Below are positions 53,105 to 64,000 of a stretch of 64,000 bases of DNA, one piece after another. The position numbers were made by a program, and so were the translations under genes. The DNA comes from Raphanus sativus (Eukaryota > Streptophyta > Magnoliopsida > Brassicales > Brassicaceae). The notes under the pieces were generated by a model. That model saw only the letters and a program-made list of their open reading frames with translations. It was not told the origin of the DNA and ran no database searches. The stretch covers positions 38,209,848 to 38,273,847 of the forward strand of contig NC_079512.1 in the NCBI RefSeq assembly GCF_000801105.2, written 5' to 3'. The first letter of the stretch is position 1; each line of letters starts with the position of its first letter.

Positions 53105-55674
53105 ATGGCAGCAGCCACGCCTCTACTCTGTGCTGCTCTCCGATCTCACTTCCCTTCCCGGAGATTCTCTCCGAATCGCGAAACCAACGCTCCTTTTCGC
53201 TTCGATCTCCTCCCTTCTCCGTATTCATTCCGTTCCGTCGCTACCGCCGGCAGAATTTTCCCGCGTTCTCCGGCGGCGAAGCGGAAGACTGATCAGGACG
53301 ACGATCAGCCTCCGTCGCAGGAGCTCGCGATAGCGTCGGCCTGTCTCGTCGGAGTACTCACCGGAATAAGCGTGGTTCTCTTCAACAACTGCGTCCACTC
53401 GCTACGTGACTTCTCGTGGGACGGGATACCCGATCGCGGAGCTTCGTGGCTTAGAGACGCGCCGATCGGCTCCGTATGGTTGCGCGTCATCCTCGTCCCG
53501 ACTCTCGGAGGTTTGTTGGTCAGCGTCCTTAACCAGCTTCGTGAATCTGCTGCTGAGGAGGATTCTGATGATACCTCCGCTGTGAAGGCGGTGCTGCGTC
53601 CCTTCCTTAAGGCTGTTGCCGCGTGTGTGACGCTCGGAACGGGGAACTCGCTGGGTCCTGAAGGTCCTAGCGTTGAGATTGGAGCGTCGATAGCGAGAGG
53701 AGTGAACTCTGTGTTTAATAAGAGTCCTCGGACTGGGCTCTCGCTTGTTGCCGCTGGCTCAGCTTCTGGAATCTCTTCTGGTTTGTTTCATGAATTTTGA
53801 GTTAGGAGCTGAGAATTGACTTTGATAAGCAGAGAAAAAGATGGTTCTCTTATATAATACTTTCATGTTTACAGGGTTCAATGCAGCTGTTGCTGGATGC
53901 TTCTTTGCAGTTGAATCCGTTTTGTGGCCTTCATCAAGTGATTCATCTACATCACTTCCAAACTCTACCTCAATGGTTATTCTTAGTGCTGTTATTGCTT
54001 CTGTTGTGTCTGAAATCGGACTCGGATCTGAACCTGCGTTTAAGGTTCCTGACTATGACTTCCGCTCTCCTGGAGGTAATGTAACACTTCCCCATCCTTC
54101 TCCTTTTATGCAAAGACAGAACCTAAACGAAACTTTCACTGATTTGCAGAACTTCCACTCTATCTTTTATTGGGAGCTCTGTGTGGTTTGGTCTCGTTGG
54201 CGTTATCTCGATGCACATCTTCCATGACATCTGCTGTTGACAGTCTTAACAAGGACGCTGGGATACCAAAGGCTGTGTTTCCTGTAATGGGTGGCTTAAC
54301 TGTTGGTATCATAGCTTTGGTATACCCTGAAGTCTTGTACTGGGGTTTCGAGAACGTGGATATTTTGTTGGAGTCTCGTCCTTTTGTGAAGGGCCTTTCG
54401 GCTGATCTTTTGCTTCAGCTGGTTGCTGTCAAGATAGCTGCAACAGCATTGTGCCGAGCTTCTGGATTGGTGGGAGGATACTATGCGCCTTCTCTGTTTA
54501 TTGGTGGGGCAGCAGGAATGGCCTATGGGAAGTTTATTGGCATTGCCTTGGCTCAGAATCCTGGAATCCATCTCTCTATCCTAGAAGTGGCATCTCCACA
54601 AGCTTATGGTCTGGTACTGTTCTTACATGGTCAATGTTTTTTCAGAGTCTCTTGTTTTTTTTTTGCCTTAGCTTCATTGCTAATGATTCTGTTCGTCTGA
54701 TGTTTTTTACAGGTTGGAATGGCTGCTACACTTGCGGGGGTTTGTCAAGTTCCTCTTACATCGGTACTATTGCTGTTTGAACTTACACAGGACTATCGTA
54801 TAGTGTTACCCCTTCTGGGAGCTGTAGGTATGTCTTCATGGATTACATCTGGACAATCAAAGAGACAAGAAACAAGAGAGACAAAAGAAACTAGGATAAG
54901 AAACAGCCAAGAAGCTGTACAGTCTCTGGCGTCGCCAGATGATGGATCGTCAACGAATAACCTTTGTGAAGTTGAAAGTTCTCTTTGCATAGATGATTCA
55001 AGCATCCAAACTGAGGAGCTACAAAGAACTATCTTCGTTTCAGAAGCCATGCGAACAAGATTTGCTACAGTTATGATGAGCACTTCTCTGGAAGAAGCAA
55101 TAACTCGTATGCTGATAGAGAAACAATCCTGTGCGCTGATTGTTGATCCTGACAATCTTTTTCTCGGTCTACTTACACTTTCAGACATTCTGGAATACAG
55201 CAAATCAAGAAAAGAAGGAAGCAAAGCACCCAAGGTATGAATTAAAATACTCTGTTCTTGCTTCAACATCTGAATACAGTATCTCTCTTGCGGTAACCTG
55301 ATCAGACAATTGAACCACTGCTTTGGTTTAGGAGATTTTTGTTAGTGAAATATGTTCAATGAGCGGAGGAAGATGTAAAGTGCCGTGGACTGTGACACCT
55401 GATATGGATCTTCTCGCTGCCCAAACAATCATGAACAAGCATGAAATATCTCATCTTCCAGTCGTTTCAGGAGGCAGTGATTCTCGCAGAATACACCCTG
55501 TTGGGGTCCTAGATATAGAATGTATCTCTGTAACCCGCCGGTATGCCTACATCTATATTCATTTTTGCTTTTCCCCTGCGTAGATGCTTCACTGGAGATG
55601 ATACTAGTATTTCTAACTTTTTTTTTTTGCTTTGATCTGGCAGAGCTCTATCAACCAGAATGTTCCTCTTCTGA
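53105..55674 (+). CDS. CLC-E: Chloride channel protein CLC-E (700 aa, 6 exons)
   Basis: Exons 53105-53780, 53875-54075, 54150-54613, 54713-55234, 55332-55540 and 55644-55674. The N-terminal 60 residues are Ser/Arg/Pro-rich, as in plastid transit peptides. The CLC core shows LGTGNSLGPEGPSVEIGASI (selectivity-filter GxGxPE region), SGLVGGYYAPSLFIGGAAG, and GMAATLAGVCQVPLTSVLLL. Two CBS domains follow (about 555-690). Arabidopsis CLC-E is in thylakoid membranes and takes part in ion homeostasis for photosynthesis and nitrate balance. The location matches At4g35440. It is divergent from AKR2A, with 543 bp between start codons. A run of 22 G lies in the 3' UTR region. All junctions are in phase; no defect found. 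Confidence 0.95.
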
Positions 55675-55795
55675 GTCAATTCTCCATCCATAAACGGTTT
55701 ACTTTGTAACTTTTCTTGTGCTGACCTGGATGGTTTCAATATTTTTCTCCTCTGAAGCTGGAGACCATTTTTTGTTCCTTGTATTAACATACCTT

Positions 55796-55817
55796 GGGGG
55801 GGGGGGGGGGGGGGGGG
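55796..55817 (+). repeat. Poly(G) tract of 22 in the CLC-E 3' flank
   Basis: 22 consecutive G, then tgtgggtgggg. It could form a G-quadruplex in DNA or RNA. Length calls in such runs are unreliable. Confidence 0.9.
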
Positions 55818-56475
55818 TGTGGGTGGGGAAGAGTTGGATGTGCAGCATGTTTAGAAGAAGTTCGTCTTCTCCATCTGTTGGTTGAGATGGTGGAAGCTCC
55901 ATTTCCAGCTTCAGATGTTGAGCAACCCTAATGGAATACAAGCATGGAACGTGATACTAAAAATATCTTCAACATTGTAACCAAACATACTATGCTCAGG
56001 TGATTCATTACTATTCCATCATATTTTGTACGGAAAGTCGCTGTACCTTTCTCAATTTTGTATATTTTGTAAATTGCTACTTCGCTTATATCATAGTGAG
56101 AAAGTTTTGACTACTTGAAGGCTGTGAAAGTGTCAACAATCATAAGTGTTTTCTTTTCCGTTTCTCTTTTGTGAAGAATATGAATCTCTGGATTTTTCTT
56201 GAAATCCAACGTTGAATTTTCCTTAATCATGGTCTCTTTAGCTGTCTAAACAATCGTGAACATGGAGAATTTGTTTCATAGAGAAAATAGCAGCCAGGCC
56301 ATTGTGGTGGTTGAACAATCGTAGTAAAAGCAGCTTTAGGTGATGGATAGGCACACCCACATGAGTTAAATGACCTACCTAATCAATACTTACCTTAAGC
56401 ATCATATAGCTAACACGCATGGATGCACATGCTATATAACAATTCGGGTGTGATTCCATCGTTACCAACCAGAGA
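55818..56475. other. CLC-E 3' flank and TKPR1 promoter
   Basis: No gene seen. A TATA-like gctatataac lies at about 56429-56438, some 40 bases before the TKPR1 ATG at 56476. Confidence 0.5.
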
Positions 56476-57854
56476 ATGGATCAACCAAAAGGAATTTTTT
56501 GTGTTACTGGAGCTTCAGGCTTCTTAGCTTCTTGGCTTGTGAAGAGGCTTCTCCTTGAAGTGATTGGAACAGTCAGAGATCCAGGTTTCTCTATCCATCT
56601 TGCTTTGTTTCGGTTGCCTGTCATTGCTTTAAAGGTAAGCCGAAGTGAGACTCAGTTAGTTTCCCTGTTGTGGCAGGAAATGAGAAGAAACACGCGCCAC
56701 CTTTGGAAGTTGGAAGGGGCAAAGGAGAGACTAAGGTTGGTGAAGGCAGATTTAGTGGAAGATGGAAGTTTTGATAACGCTATAATGGGATGCCAAGGAG
56801 TTTTCCATACTGCTTCTCCTGTTCTCAAACCTACCTCTAATCCTGAGGCATGATCCCACTACCTAATCTTTGTGTATTCATTTTATAGAATTTCTTTTTT
56901 TAACACTTTCTTGTGATCTGGTAGGAGGAGATTTTGAAACCAGGTATAGAGGGCACACTGAATGTACTGAGATCATGCGGGAAGAATCAGTCCTTGAAGC
57001 GTGTGGTCTTCACCTCTTCTTCCTCAGCAGTCAGGATCAGAGATGATTTTGATCCCAATATCCCTCTTGACGAATCAGTTTGGACCTCTGTTGAACTCTG
57101 CAAGCGTTTTCAGGTTTGAATAGCCTTCTATACAAACAAAGAGCCGAGATCACAATATCTTAATCATATTAGGTCTGGTATGCATTATCAAAGACATTAG
57201 CCGAGCAAGCTGCATGGAAATTCTGTGAAGAAAAAGGTATTGACCTCGTCACTGTTCTACCATCTTTCCTCGTTGGACCCAGCCTACCTCCTGATCTTTG
57301 CTCTACAGCATCTGATGTCCTTGGATTGCTGAAAGGTAGATAACATCATCAAATAGCTCCCTTGTCCTCTGTTGCAAAATGCTTGTAACTTGTTACATAG
57401 CACAACAGGAGAAACAGAGAAATTTCAATGGCATGGACAAATGGGGTATGTTCATATCGATGATGTGGCAAGACCCCACATACTCGTTTTCGAGCACGAA
57501 GCAGCCCAAGGCAGATACATTTGCAGCTCTAACGTTGTTAGTCTAGAGGAACTGGTGTCCTTCCTCTCCGCACGTTACCCATCGCTCCCTATCCCTAAGA
57601 GGTTTGACATTGATCTTGTGACACCTTTTTATCCTTGACAATAAAGCAACCAACTAGACGGTCAAATAATCTTCTCTTTTAGTACATTCAGGTTTGAGAA
57701 GCTAAACAGACTGCGTTACGACTTTGACACTTCGAAGATAAAGAGTCTCGGACTCAAGTTCAAGTCTCTTGAAGAGATGTTCGATGACTGCATTGCCTCA
57801 TTTGCAGAGAAAGGCTATTTATCTCATGTTGTTCCTCTTAACAATTCACAATAA
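56476..57854 (+). pseudogene. TKPR1: Tetraketide alpha-pyrone reductase 1 / DRL1, damaged (6 exons)
   Basis: Exon equivalents are 56476-56584, 56677-56847, 56925-57113, 57173-57335, 57409-57601 and 57692-57854. The start [24 protein letters not shown] is the NADPH-binding Rossmann motif. WYALSKTLAEQAA holds the YxxxK catalytic pair. The end EEMFDDCIASF is typical. TKPR1 (At4g35420) reduces tetraketide pyrones for sporopollenin in tapetum. Three faults are seen. First, three codons (expected GYE) are missing between LLLE and VIGTV. Second, one extra base in exon 2 after NEKKHA shifts the frame (aaacacgcgc|cacctttgg); the next in-frame stop follows about 30 codons later. Third, the exon 2 donor is GC (CCTGAG|GCATGA). 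Without the extra base all six exons join in one frame. It is a recent pseudogene, unless the shift is a sequencing error. Confidence 0.8.
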
Positions 57855-58019
57855 ACCAGTAAAGTGTTGACAAAGGTAAAGAAGAATTATAATAATTAAT
57901 ATCGAGAAAGAAAAGTCAGGATTGTATAATCCTAATTGATCCAAAATAAATAAATAAAAGTTAAACTTTAAAAAATTCAAACGTAACAATAAACTTTAAG
58001 ATTCAAAGACTAAACCTTA

Positions 58020-59688
58020 TTATTCACCACTAGTCTGTTCTGAGACGACAATGGAGATTTTGTCGTTGCGAGAAAGTGTTCGAATAATCTTTCTAAACAT
58101 ACGGTAACGATGGTCCAATACTAAGAACATCTTGTCTAATGTTTTTGTGTTTTTAAGCACAAGTTCGACGAACAAAGGCAGGTGCTTTGACTTAACATTC
58201 CAATGGACAGCATCTTCTGATCTCAGACACAACAGCGCCTTATTGAAGCCTGATGACAAGATGTGGTCAAGACGCTTTGCCTGTAAAACAAGAAAAAAAA
58301 AACATATGGTTCTTGGGTTCAGATGATAGTTAGAACATCAAAATAATATTAAATTAAAAGAGGTTATGGGTAAGATAGATATATACCAGTTCGATGTCGC
58401 AATGAATTGTGTGTACTGTTAGCTTCTTTAAATCATGCGAGTTTTGTAACAACATTTTTATGCCAGGGATAACATAACGAAAGATCCTTGTCCCAAGTGT
58501 CAAAGCTTTGACCTTGAACATTGGAAAAGGAACACCACGATGCTGGGCAACAGATAAAACCTAACACAAAGAATCATCGATCAGAAACTTTATAAGAAAA
58601 AACAAAGCCTATTGGAAACTAATGAATCGACAAACTTTTTGAGGGTTTTTGCATAGACATAGACCCTTAAATCATGAAGAATTTTTTTTTTTTCTGTAAC
58701 TGAAATTCTTAAGAAATATTTCAAACCCCTAGAATCGGGTCCTGATTAGAAAATATACAAGAATGGGGCCAAAAAGTATATATACCTGAAGAAGGTTTCC
58801 TCCAAAAGTAAGTTTCTCAACATGCTGTAGCTTTTCTAGCGTATTCATCACCGTGGGTTGAAGAGAACCCACTTTGTAGGGTAGTTCATTCGTGCAAATG
58901 TTGACATTAGCTTCGGTTAAAGACGAGACATCAACTAAAGTACATGGGAACCAAGAGTATCTCAAATAGAGATAATGTATATGGGGTGCGTCAATATCTT
59001 TTGGCCCCGTATTCCAACTGTTGCGCTCTACTACTAGTGTTCTCAAACACGGTGATCTGCTAAGATCAAGATTACTTAGTTTATCGCAACGATTCAATGT
59101 TAAGCTCTCGAGAACGGGACAACCAGATAGAATCTTAGCCATAGATTCATCAGAGACACTACATCTAGTCAAGGAAAGGTTCTTGAGAGATGTCCAAGAC
59201 ACTGAGCATTTGGGAGACATACCACAGAACTTTAAGGTGAGTTGCTTGAGAGAGGAGCTAACATAGAAGAACTCAGGAATATTATACTCTGCAAGCCAGA
59301 AAGACAGGGACATATTCTCCACGCGCCGGGACATGACGAACTCTAGCCACTTGTCTATGTGGGGAATATCGTCTTTCTTGTCGCTTTCGAGGTGAAAGTG
59401 CATCATCTTGGGAGCGGTGTAGAAAGCTGGGGTTTGATTAATCCAAGCGTTGTTAAGTTCAGAGCTGTTGAAGGAGAGGGAAGGTGTATCACACCATACA
59501 TTCCTCCATCGTTTTGACAAGAGCGAAGTTCTGATTGCGTATTTGGTTGGAATATAGGTGAGGATATGTTGGAGGATCACATCAGGTAGACCGCTTATTG
59601 TTTCTCCTTTCACTTTAAGCCGGCGATCACCACCGTGGGATCGCCGGCTACGGACTCTTCTAGAGGCGGTGGCTCTCTCTTCCTTCAT
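58020..59688 (-). CDS. F-box/LRR protein, intact copy (445 aa, 3 exons)
   Basis: Exons (minus) are 59688-58786, 58560-58387 and 58280-58020, in frame with GT-AG junctions. A basic N-terminus (SRRVRSRRSHGGDRRLK-like) precedes the F-box at about residues 33-72 (ISGLPDVILQHILTYIPTKY, then SLLSKRWRNVW). Degenerate LRRs follow (SLKQLTLKFCGM, SLKNLSLTRCSVSD, LESLTLNRCDKLSNLDLSRS), and a C-terminal FBD-like region ends in SEQTSGE. Such proteins are substrate receptors of SCF ubiquitin ligases; the target is unknown. The family expands rapidly in Brassicaceae by tandem duplication. Three more copies follow to the right. No F-box gene is expected here in A. thaliana, so it is a lineage-specific arrival. 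Confidence 0.9.
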
Positions 59689-59859
59689 TTCAACAATAAC
59701 TTGCGATTTTCTTACGGTTTACTATTTTTGGCAGCTTTAGGGTTTACCTTTTCTACAAAATAGCTTCTAAAGCACGCATCCTATTGGCTGTTACCGACAA
59801 TTACTCGGCCCATAAGAGAAGGTGTACCTTATAAAATAAGCTCTTTCAATACATACGGG

Positions 59860-60010
59860 GTTGAGAAGCTAAACAGGCTGCATTATGTCTTTGACACTTC
59901 GAAGATAGAGAGTCTCGGGCTCAAGTTCAAGCCTTTTGAAGAGATGTTCTTTCACTGCATTGCCTCATTTGTTGAGCAAGGCTATTTATCTCGTGTTGTT
60001 TTCCTCTTGA
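59860..60010 (+). pseudogene. TKPR1 exon 6 fragment (copy 2)
   Basis: Matches the last exon of TKPR1 from ttgagaagctaaacaggct to the gctatttatctcgtgttgtt end, with substitutions (for example gatgttctttcactgc). It is preceded by cttataaaataagctctttc intron-like sequence. No other exons are present, so it is dead. Confidence 0.8.
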
Positions 60011-60220
60011 TCCAAAAAGAAGAAGAAGGATTATCTTAAGGTAAAGAAGAAGGATCTTAAGGTAAAAGTGTAGACTTAAGGTAAAGAAGAAGGATCTTAT
60101 ACGAAAGAACAGCCATGAATAAATAATCATAATTGATCCAAAAACATAAATAAAAGTTTTATCTTGAATGTTCAAACGAGGTTCGTTGTAACTAAAAATA
60201 TTTTTTAAGAGACTAAACCC

Positions 60221-60636
60221 TGTGGTTCACCACACGTCTAATTTGCCTAGGCAATGGAGACTTTGTTGTAACGATAAAGTTTTTGAATCATCTTTTTGAA
60301 CATATGGAATTAGTTGTCCAATACTAAGAACATCTTCTTCAATGTCGTTGTGTTTTTAAGCACAAGTTCCACGAACAAAGCCAAATATGCGTTGACTCTA
60401 CATCCCAATGGACCGCATCTTTTGATCTCCGACACAACTGAGCCAGACTGATGCTTTCCAATGCCAAACAGTTGTCAATATGCTCTGTCTGTAAAAACAG
60501 AAAAAGAATAAAAACATATGATTCCTGGATTCGATGATAGTTAGAACATGAAGTAATATAAATTAAAAGAGCTTTAGGGTAAGATAGATATATACCGGTT
60601 TGGTTTTGCAATGGATTGTGTGTAATTTTAGCTTTC
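60221..60636 (-). pseudogene. F-box/LRR remnant: last exon plus part of exon 2 (copy 2)
   Basis: 60488-60221 matches exon 3 of the intact copy. About 60596-60636 matches the 3' part of its exon 2. Similarity then stops abruptly where TKPR1 exon 5 begins (acagagaagtttcaatggc at about 60641). The F-box and LRR exon is missing. Indels also break the exon 3 frame. Confidence 0.8.
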
Positions 60637-60640
60637 TAGA

Positions 60641-61083
60641 ACAGAGAAGTTTCAATGGCATGGACATATGGGGTACGTTCATATCGATGATGTGGCAAGA
60701 ACCCACATCCTAGTTTTCGAACACGAAGCAGCCCAAGGCAGATACATTTGCAGCTCTAACGTTGTCAGTCTAGAGGAACTGGTTTCCTTCCTCTCCGCAA
60801 GTTACCCATCACTCCCTACCCCCAAAGAGGTTTGACACTCATCTTCTAACCTTTCCTCAAACCTTTTTAAACTTAAACTAAAGAAAACAAATAGACGGTG
60901 ATATAATCTTATCATTGAATACATCCAGGTTTGAGAAACTAGATAGACCGCATTACGACTTTGAAGCTTCGAAGGTAAAGAGTCTCAGGCTCAAGTCCCT
61001 TGAAGAGATGTTCGATGACTGCATTGCCTCATTTGTAGAGCAAGGCTATTTATCTCATGTTGCACCTCTTAATTTCACAATAA
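60641..61083 (+). pseudogene. TKPR1 exon 5-6 fragment (copy 3)
   Basis: Exon 5 (YVHIDDVARTHI, then AAQGRYICSSNVVSLEELVS) and exon 6 match TKPR1, with an intron of the same type between them. Exon 5 ends ctacccccaaagagg with one extra base. Exon 6 lacks six bases compared with the main copy (ctcaggctcaagtccctt). No 5' exons are present. Confidence 0.85.
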
Positions 61084-61253
61084 ATCAGTAAAGTGTTGAC
61101 AGAAGTAAAGAAGAATGATCTTTTAATTAATTAATTAATTAAGTAAAGAAAGAAAAGTCAGGATTGTATAATCCTAATTAATTAAAATAAAAAATAAATA
61201 AAAGTTGATCATTAAAAGAGGTTCAACGTAACAATATTCAACAAGACTCGAGA

Positions 61254-62789
61254 CTAAACCCTATGATTCACCACTAATCTGATCTGAAAAGGCAATGGAG
61301 ACTTTGTTGTTGTGAGAAAGTTCTCGAATATCTTTCTGAACTTACGGTAACGATCGTCCAATACTAAGAACATCTTGTCTAATGTCTCTGTGTTTTGAAG
61401 CACAAGTTCCACGAACATAGCCAAGTGCTTTGACTCTACATCCCAATGGCCCGCTACTTTTGATCTCCGACACAACTGAGCCGGACTGAAGCTTTGCAAT
61501 GCCAAACAGTTGTCACGATGCTTTACCTGTAACAACAGAAAAATAAAAACATAAGTTTTTGGATTCAGATGATATAGTTTAGAACATCAAATAATATAAA
61601 AAAAGAGGTTAGATATATACCCGTTTGATGCTGCAATTGTTTGTGTGTAATGTTAGCTTCTTTAAATCACATGAGTTCTGTAACACCCTTTTTAAACCAA
61701 GAATAACATACTGAAAGATCCTTGTCTTAAGTTTCAATGATTTGACCTCGAACATCGGAAAAGGAACACCACGAAGCTCGGTAAAAGATAAAACCTAACA
61801 TAAAGAATCAGTGATGAGAAACTTTATAGGCCTATAGCATTAGAGAATATGCAAGAATGGAGCCAAAAAGTATACTTGAAGAAGGTTTGTTCCAAAAGTA
61901 AGCTTCTCTACATGCCGTAGCTTTACTAGCATATTCATCACCTTGTCTTGAAGAGATGTTTCTTTTCCGTTCGTGTTCGTGCTAACGCAAAAGTTGACAT
62001 CAGCTTCGGTTAAAGACGAGACATCAACTAAAGTACATGGGAACTGAGCGTATCTCAAATAGAGATAATGGATATGTGGTGCCTCAATAACTTTTGGCCC
62101 CGTAACCGAACTGCTCCGCTCTACTACTACTACTGTTCTCAGACGCAGTGATCTGCTTAGATCAAGATAAATTAGTTCATGGCAATTATTCAATGTTAAG
62201 CTCTCGAGAACGGGACAACCAGATAGAATCTTAGCCATAGATTCATCAGAGACACTACATCTAGTCAAGGAAAGGTTCTTGAGAGATGTCCAAGACACTG
62301 AGCATTTGGAAGACATATCACAGTACTTTAAGGTGAGTTGCTTGAGAGAAGAGTCGACGTAGAAGAAGTCAGGAAAACTATACTTGACAAGCAAGAAAGA
62401 CAGGACCATATTCTCAACGTGCCTGGACATGACGAGCTCTAGCCACTTGTCGATGTGGGGAACATCGTGGTTCTTGTCGCTTTTGAGGTGGAAGTGCAAC
62501 ATCCTGGGAGCGGTGTATCCAGTTGGGGTTTGGTTAATCCAAGCGTCGTTAAGTATAGAGCTGTTGAAGGAGAGGGAAGGTGTATCACACCATACATGCC
62601 TCCACCGTTTTGACAAGAGAGAAGTTCTGATGGCGTATTTGGTTGGAATATAGGCGAAGATATGTTGAAGGATCACATCAGGTAGACCGCTGATTTTATC
62701 TCCTTTCCCTTTAAGCCGCGGTCACGGTCACTACCACCGTGGGAGCGGCTACGGACTCTTCTAGCGGCGGGTGTACTCTCTTCCGCCAT
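61254..62789 (-). pseudogene. F-box/LRR protein, frameshifted copy 3
   Basis: Exon equivalents are 62789-61876, 61794-61621 and 61526-61254. The ATG at 62789 starts MAEESTPAARRVRSRSHGG. Before the F-box, one base is missing compared with copy 1 (cgcggctt against cgccggctt). The initiated frame therefore stops after about 38 codons (TGA), while the F-box lies in another frame. The exon 1 donor is CAA|GTATAC instead of CAG|GTATAT. A second indel in exon 3 changes the C-terminus (after FRKI the frame reads FENFLTTTKS). The LRR region stays open, so the decay is recent. Confidence 0.8.
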
Positions 62790-62911
62790 ATCAACAATAA
62801 CTTAACAATTTTTTAAGGGTTTACTCTCTATTAGGGTAACCTTTTTTTTCTTACAAAACAGCTTTTACCACTCGCATCACTATAGGCTTTTACCGAGAAT
62901 ACGACTCAGCC

Positions 62912-63043
62912 CAGAAGATAGACCGCATTACGACTTTGACACTTCTAAGGTAAAGAGTCTCGGGCTCCAGTTCAAGTCCCTTGATGAAATATTTGTTGAG
63001 CAAGGCTATTTATCTCATCTTGCGCCTCTTAACTTCACAATAA
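62912..63043 (+). pseudogene. TKPR1 exon 6 fragment (copy 4)
   Basis: Matches exon 6 from agatagaccgcattacgact to cttcacaataa, with an internal deletion after gtcccttgatgaaat (the DDCIAS part is lost). No other exon is present. Confidence 0.8.
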
Positions 63044-63199
63044 AGTGTTGACAAAAAGTAAAGAAGAATGATCTTTTAATAATATCAAGAAGAAAACTCA
63101 GGAGTGTATAATCCTAATTGATCCAAAATAAGTAAATAAAAGTTGATCTTCAAAAGTGATTCAACGTAACAATACTCAATAAGAGTCAAAGACTAAACC

Positions 63200-64000
63200 C
63201 TATGATTCACCACTAGTCTGTTCTGAGAAGGCAATGGAGACTTTGTTGTTGCGAGAAAGTGTTCGAATCATCTTTTTGAACATACGGTAACGATCGTCCA
63301 ATACTAAGAACATCTTGTCTAATGTCTCTGTGTTTTTAAGCACAAGTTCCACGTACATAGCCAAGTGCTTTGACACTTCATCCCAATGGACCGCTACTTT
63401 TGATCTCCGACACAACTGAACACTTAAGCCTTGGCATGCCAAACAGTCGTAAAGATGCTTTTCCTGTAGAAACATTAAATAAATAAATATATATATATAT
63501 TATATATATATATATATATTATGGTTCTTGGATTCAGATAATAGATAGAACATCAAAATAATATTAAAAAAAAAGTTAGATATATACCAGTTTTATGTCG
63601 CAAGGGATTGTGTGTAATGTTAGCTTCTTTAAATGAGTTCTGTAACACCCTTTTTAGACCAAGAATAACATACTGAAAGATCCTTGTCTTAAGTTTCAAT
63701 GATTTGACCTTGAACATCGGAAATGGAACACCACGACGCTCGGCAAAAGATAAAACCTAACATAAAGAATCAGTGATCAGAAACCTTATAGGCCTAATGC
63801 AAACTAATTAATAAACCAACTGATCTAGGCCATTAGAGAATATGCCATCGTATACCTGGAGAAGGTTTGTTCCAAAAGTAAGCTTCTCTACATGCTGTAG
63901 CTTTTCGAGCATATTCATCACCTCGGCTTGAAGAAAAGTACTATCACTGGATGTTACTTTTCCTTTCGTGTTCGTGCTAACGCAAAAGTTGACATTAGCT
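63200..64000 (-). pseudogene. F-box/LRR copy 4, cut by the window edge, with a 5-bp deletion
   Basis: Exon 3 is 63463-63200 (ending SEQTSGES). Exon 2 is 63756-63588. Exon 1 runs from 63856 beyond the window. Exon 2 is 169 bp instead of 174. Five bases are missing at tttaaat|gagttctg compared with copy 3, which breaks the frame into exon 3. An AT-dinucleotide run at about 63486-63522 sits in the intron. The F-box part lies outside the window, so its state is unknown. Confidence 0.75.

Overview
This is plant nuclear DNA, almost certainly from a Brassicaceae species with a Brassica-type (ancestrally triplicated) genome. Genes have GT-AG introns, AT-rich intergenic DNA and UTR-like flanks. The proteins match, by recalled family sequence, a run of neighbours on the lower arm of Arabidopsis thaliana chromosome 4: HMGB5, WOX13, PTF2, PIG-H, a PHD-finger-like protein, an SR-protein kinase, RHA3B, PIRL4, AKR2A, CLC-E and TKPR1/DRL1 (about At4g35570 down to At4g35420, in reverse numerical order). 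Neighbours expected in between (At4g35560, MLH3, MRPL11, NTRB) are absent or reduced to relics. That is the pattern of a fractionated subgenome. I worked from the sequence alone, so orthology and species are inferences.

Left third (1-16 kb). A partial minus-strand gene lies at the edge. Next is a small-protein gene duplicated in tandem (1780 and 12842). The left copy is split, three codons before its stop, by a complete 9,186-bp Ty1/copia Sirevirus-type retrotransposon (1957-11142). Its 558-bp LTRs read as identical and are flanked by a 5-bp duplication. It carries one gag-pol frame and a third, envelope-position ORF. The right copy is followed by an A-tailed retroposon that was itself invaded by a Helitron.

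Middle (16-36 kb). HMGB5, WOX13, PTF2, PIG-H, the PHD-like gene and the SR-protein kinase are all apparently intact. Helitrons with the same ends occur three times. One carries a nested A-tailed retroposon, and its terminal CTAG supplies the stop codon of PTF2. A tRNA-derived SINE sits upstream of the PHD-like gene, and a degenerate tandem array of that gene's 3' flank lies downstream.

Right half (36-64 kb). An L11 relic is followed by RHA3B, PIRL4, AKR2A and CLC-E, with MITEs, a 156-bp tandem duplication and a third A-tailed retroposon carrying a 425-codon open frame. The last 7.5 kb is a tandem array alternating TKPR1 copies or fragments (+) with F-box/LRR genes (-). The TKPR1 copy has a frameshift, a small deletion and a GC splice donor. 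Of the F-box copies, one is intact, two have frameshifts and one is a remnant.

The genes do not form a pathway. They are housekeeping and regulatory genes (chromatin, transcription, GPI anchoring, splicing kinase, ubiquitin ligase, chloroplast targeting chaperone, plastid chloride channel, sporopollenin reductase) held together by ancestral synteny. The unusual content is the nested transposon history, the donated stop codon, the poly(A) micro-insertions and the intron-like extension of the retrotransposon's third ORF.
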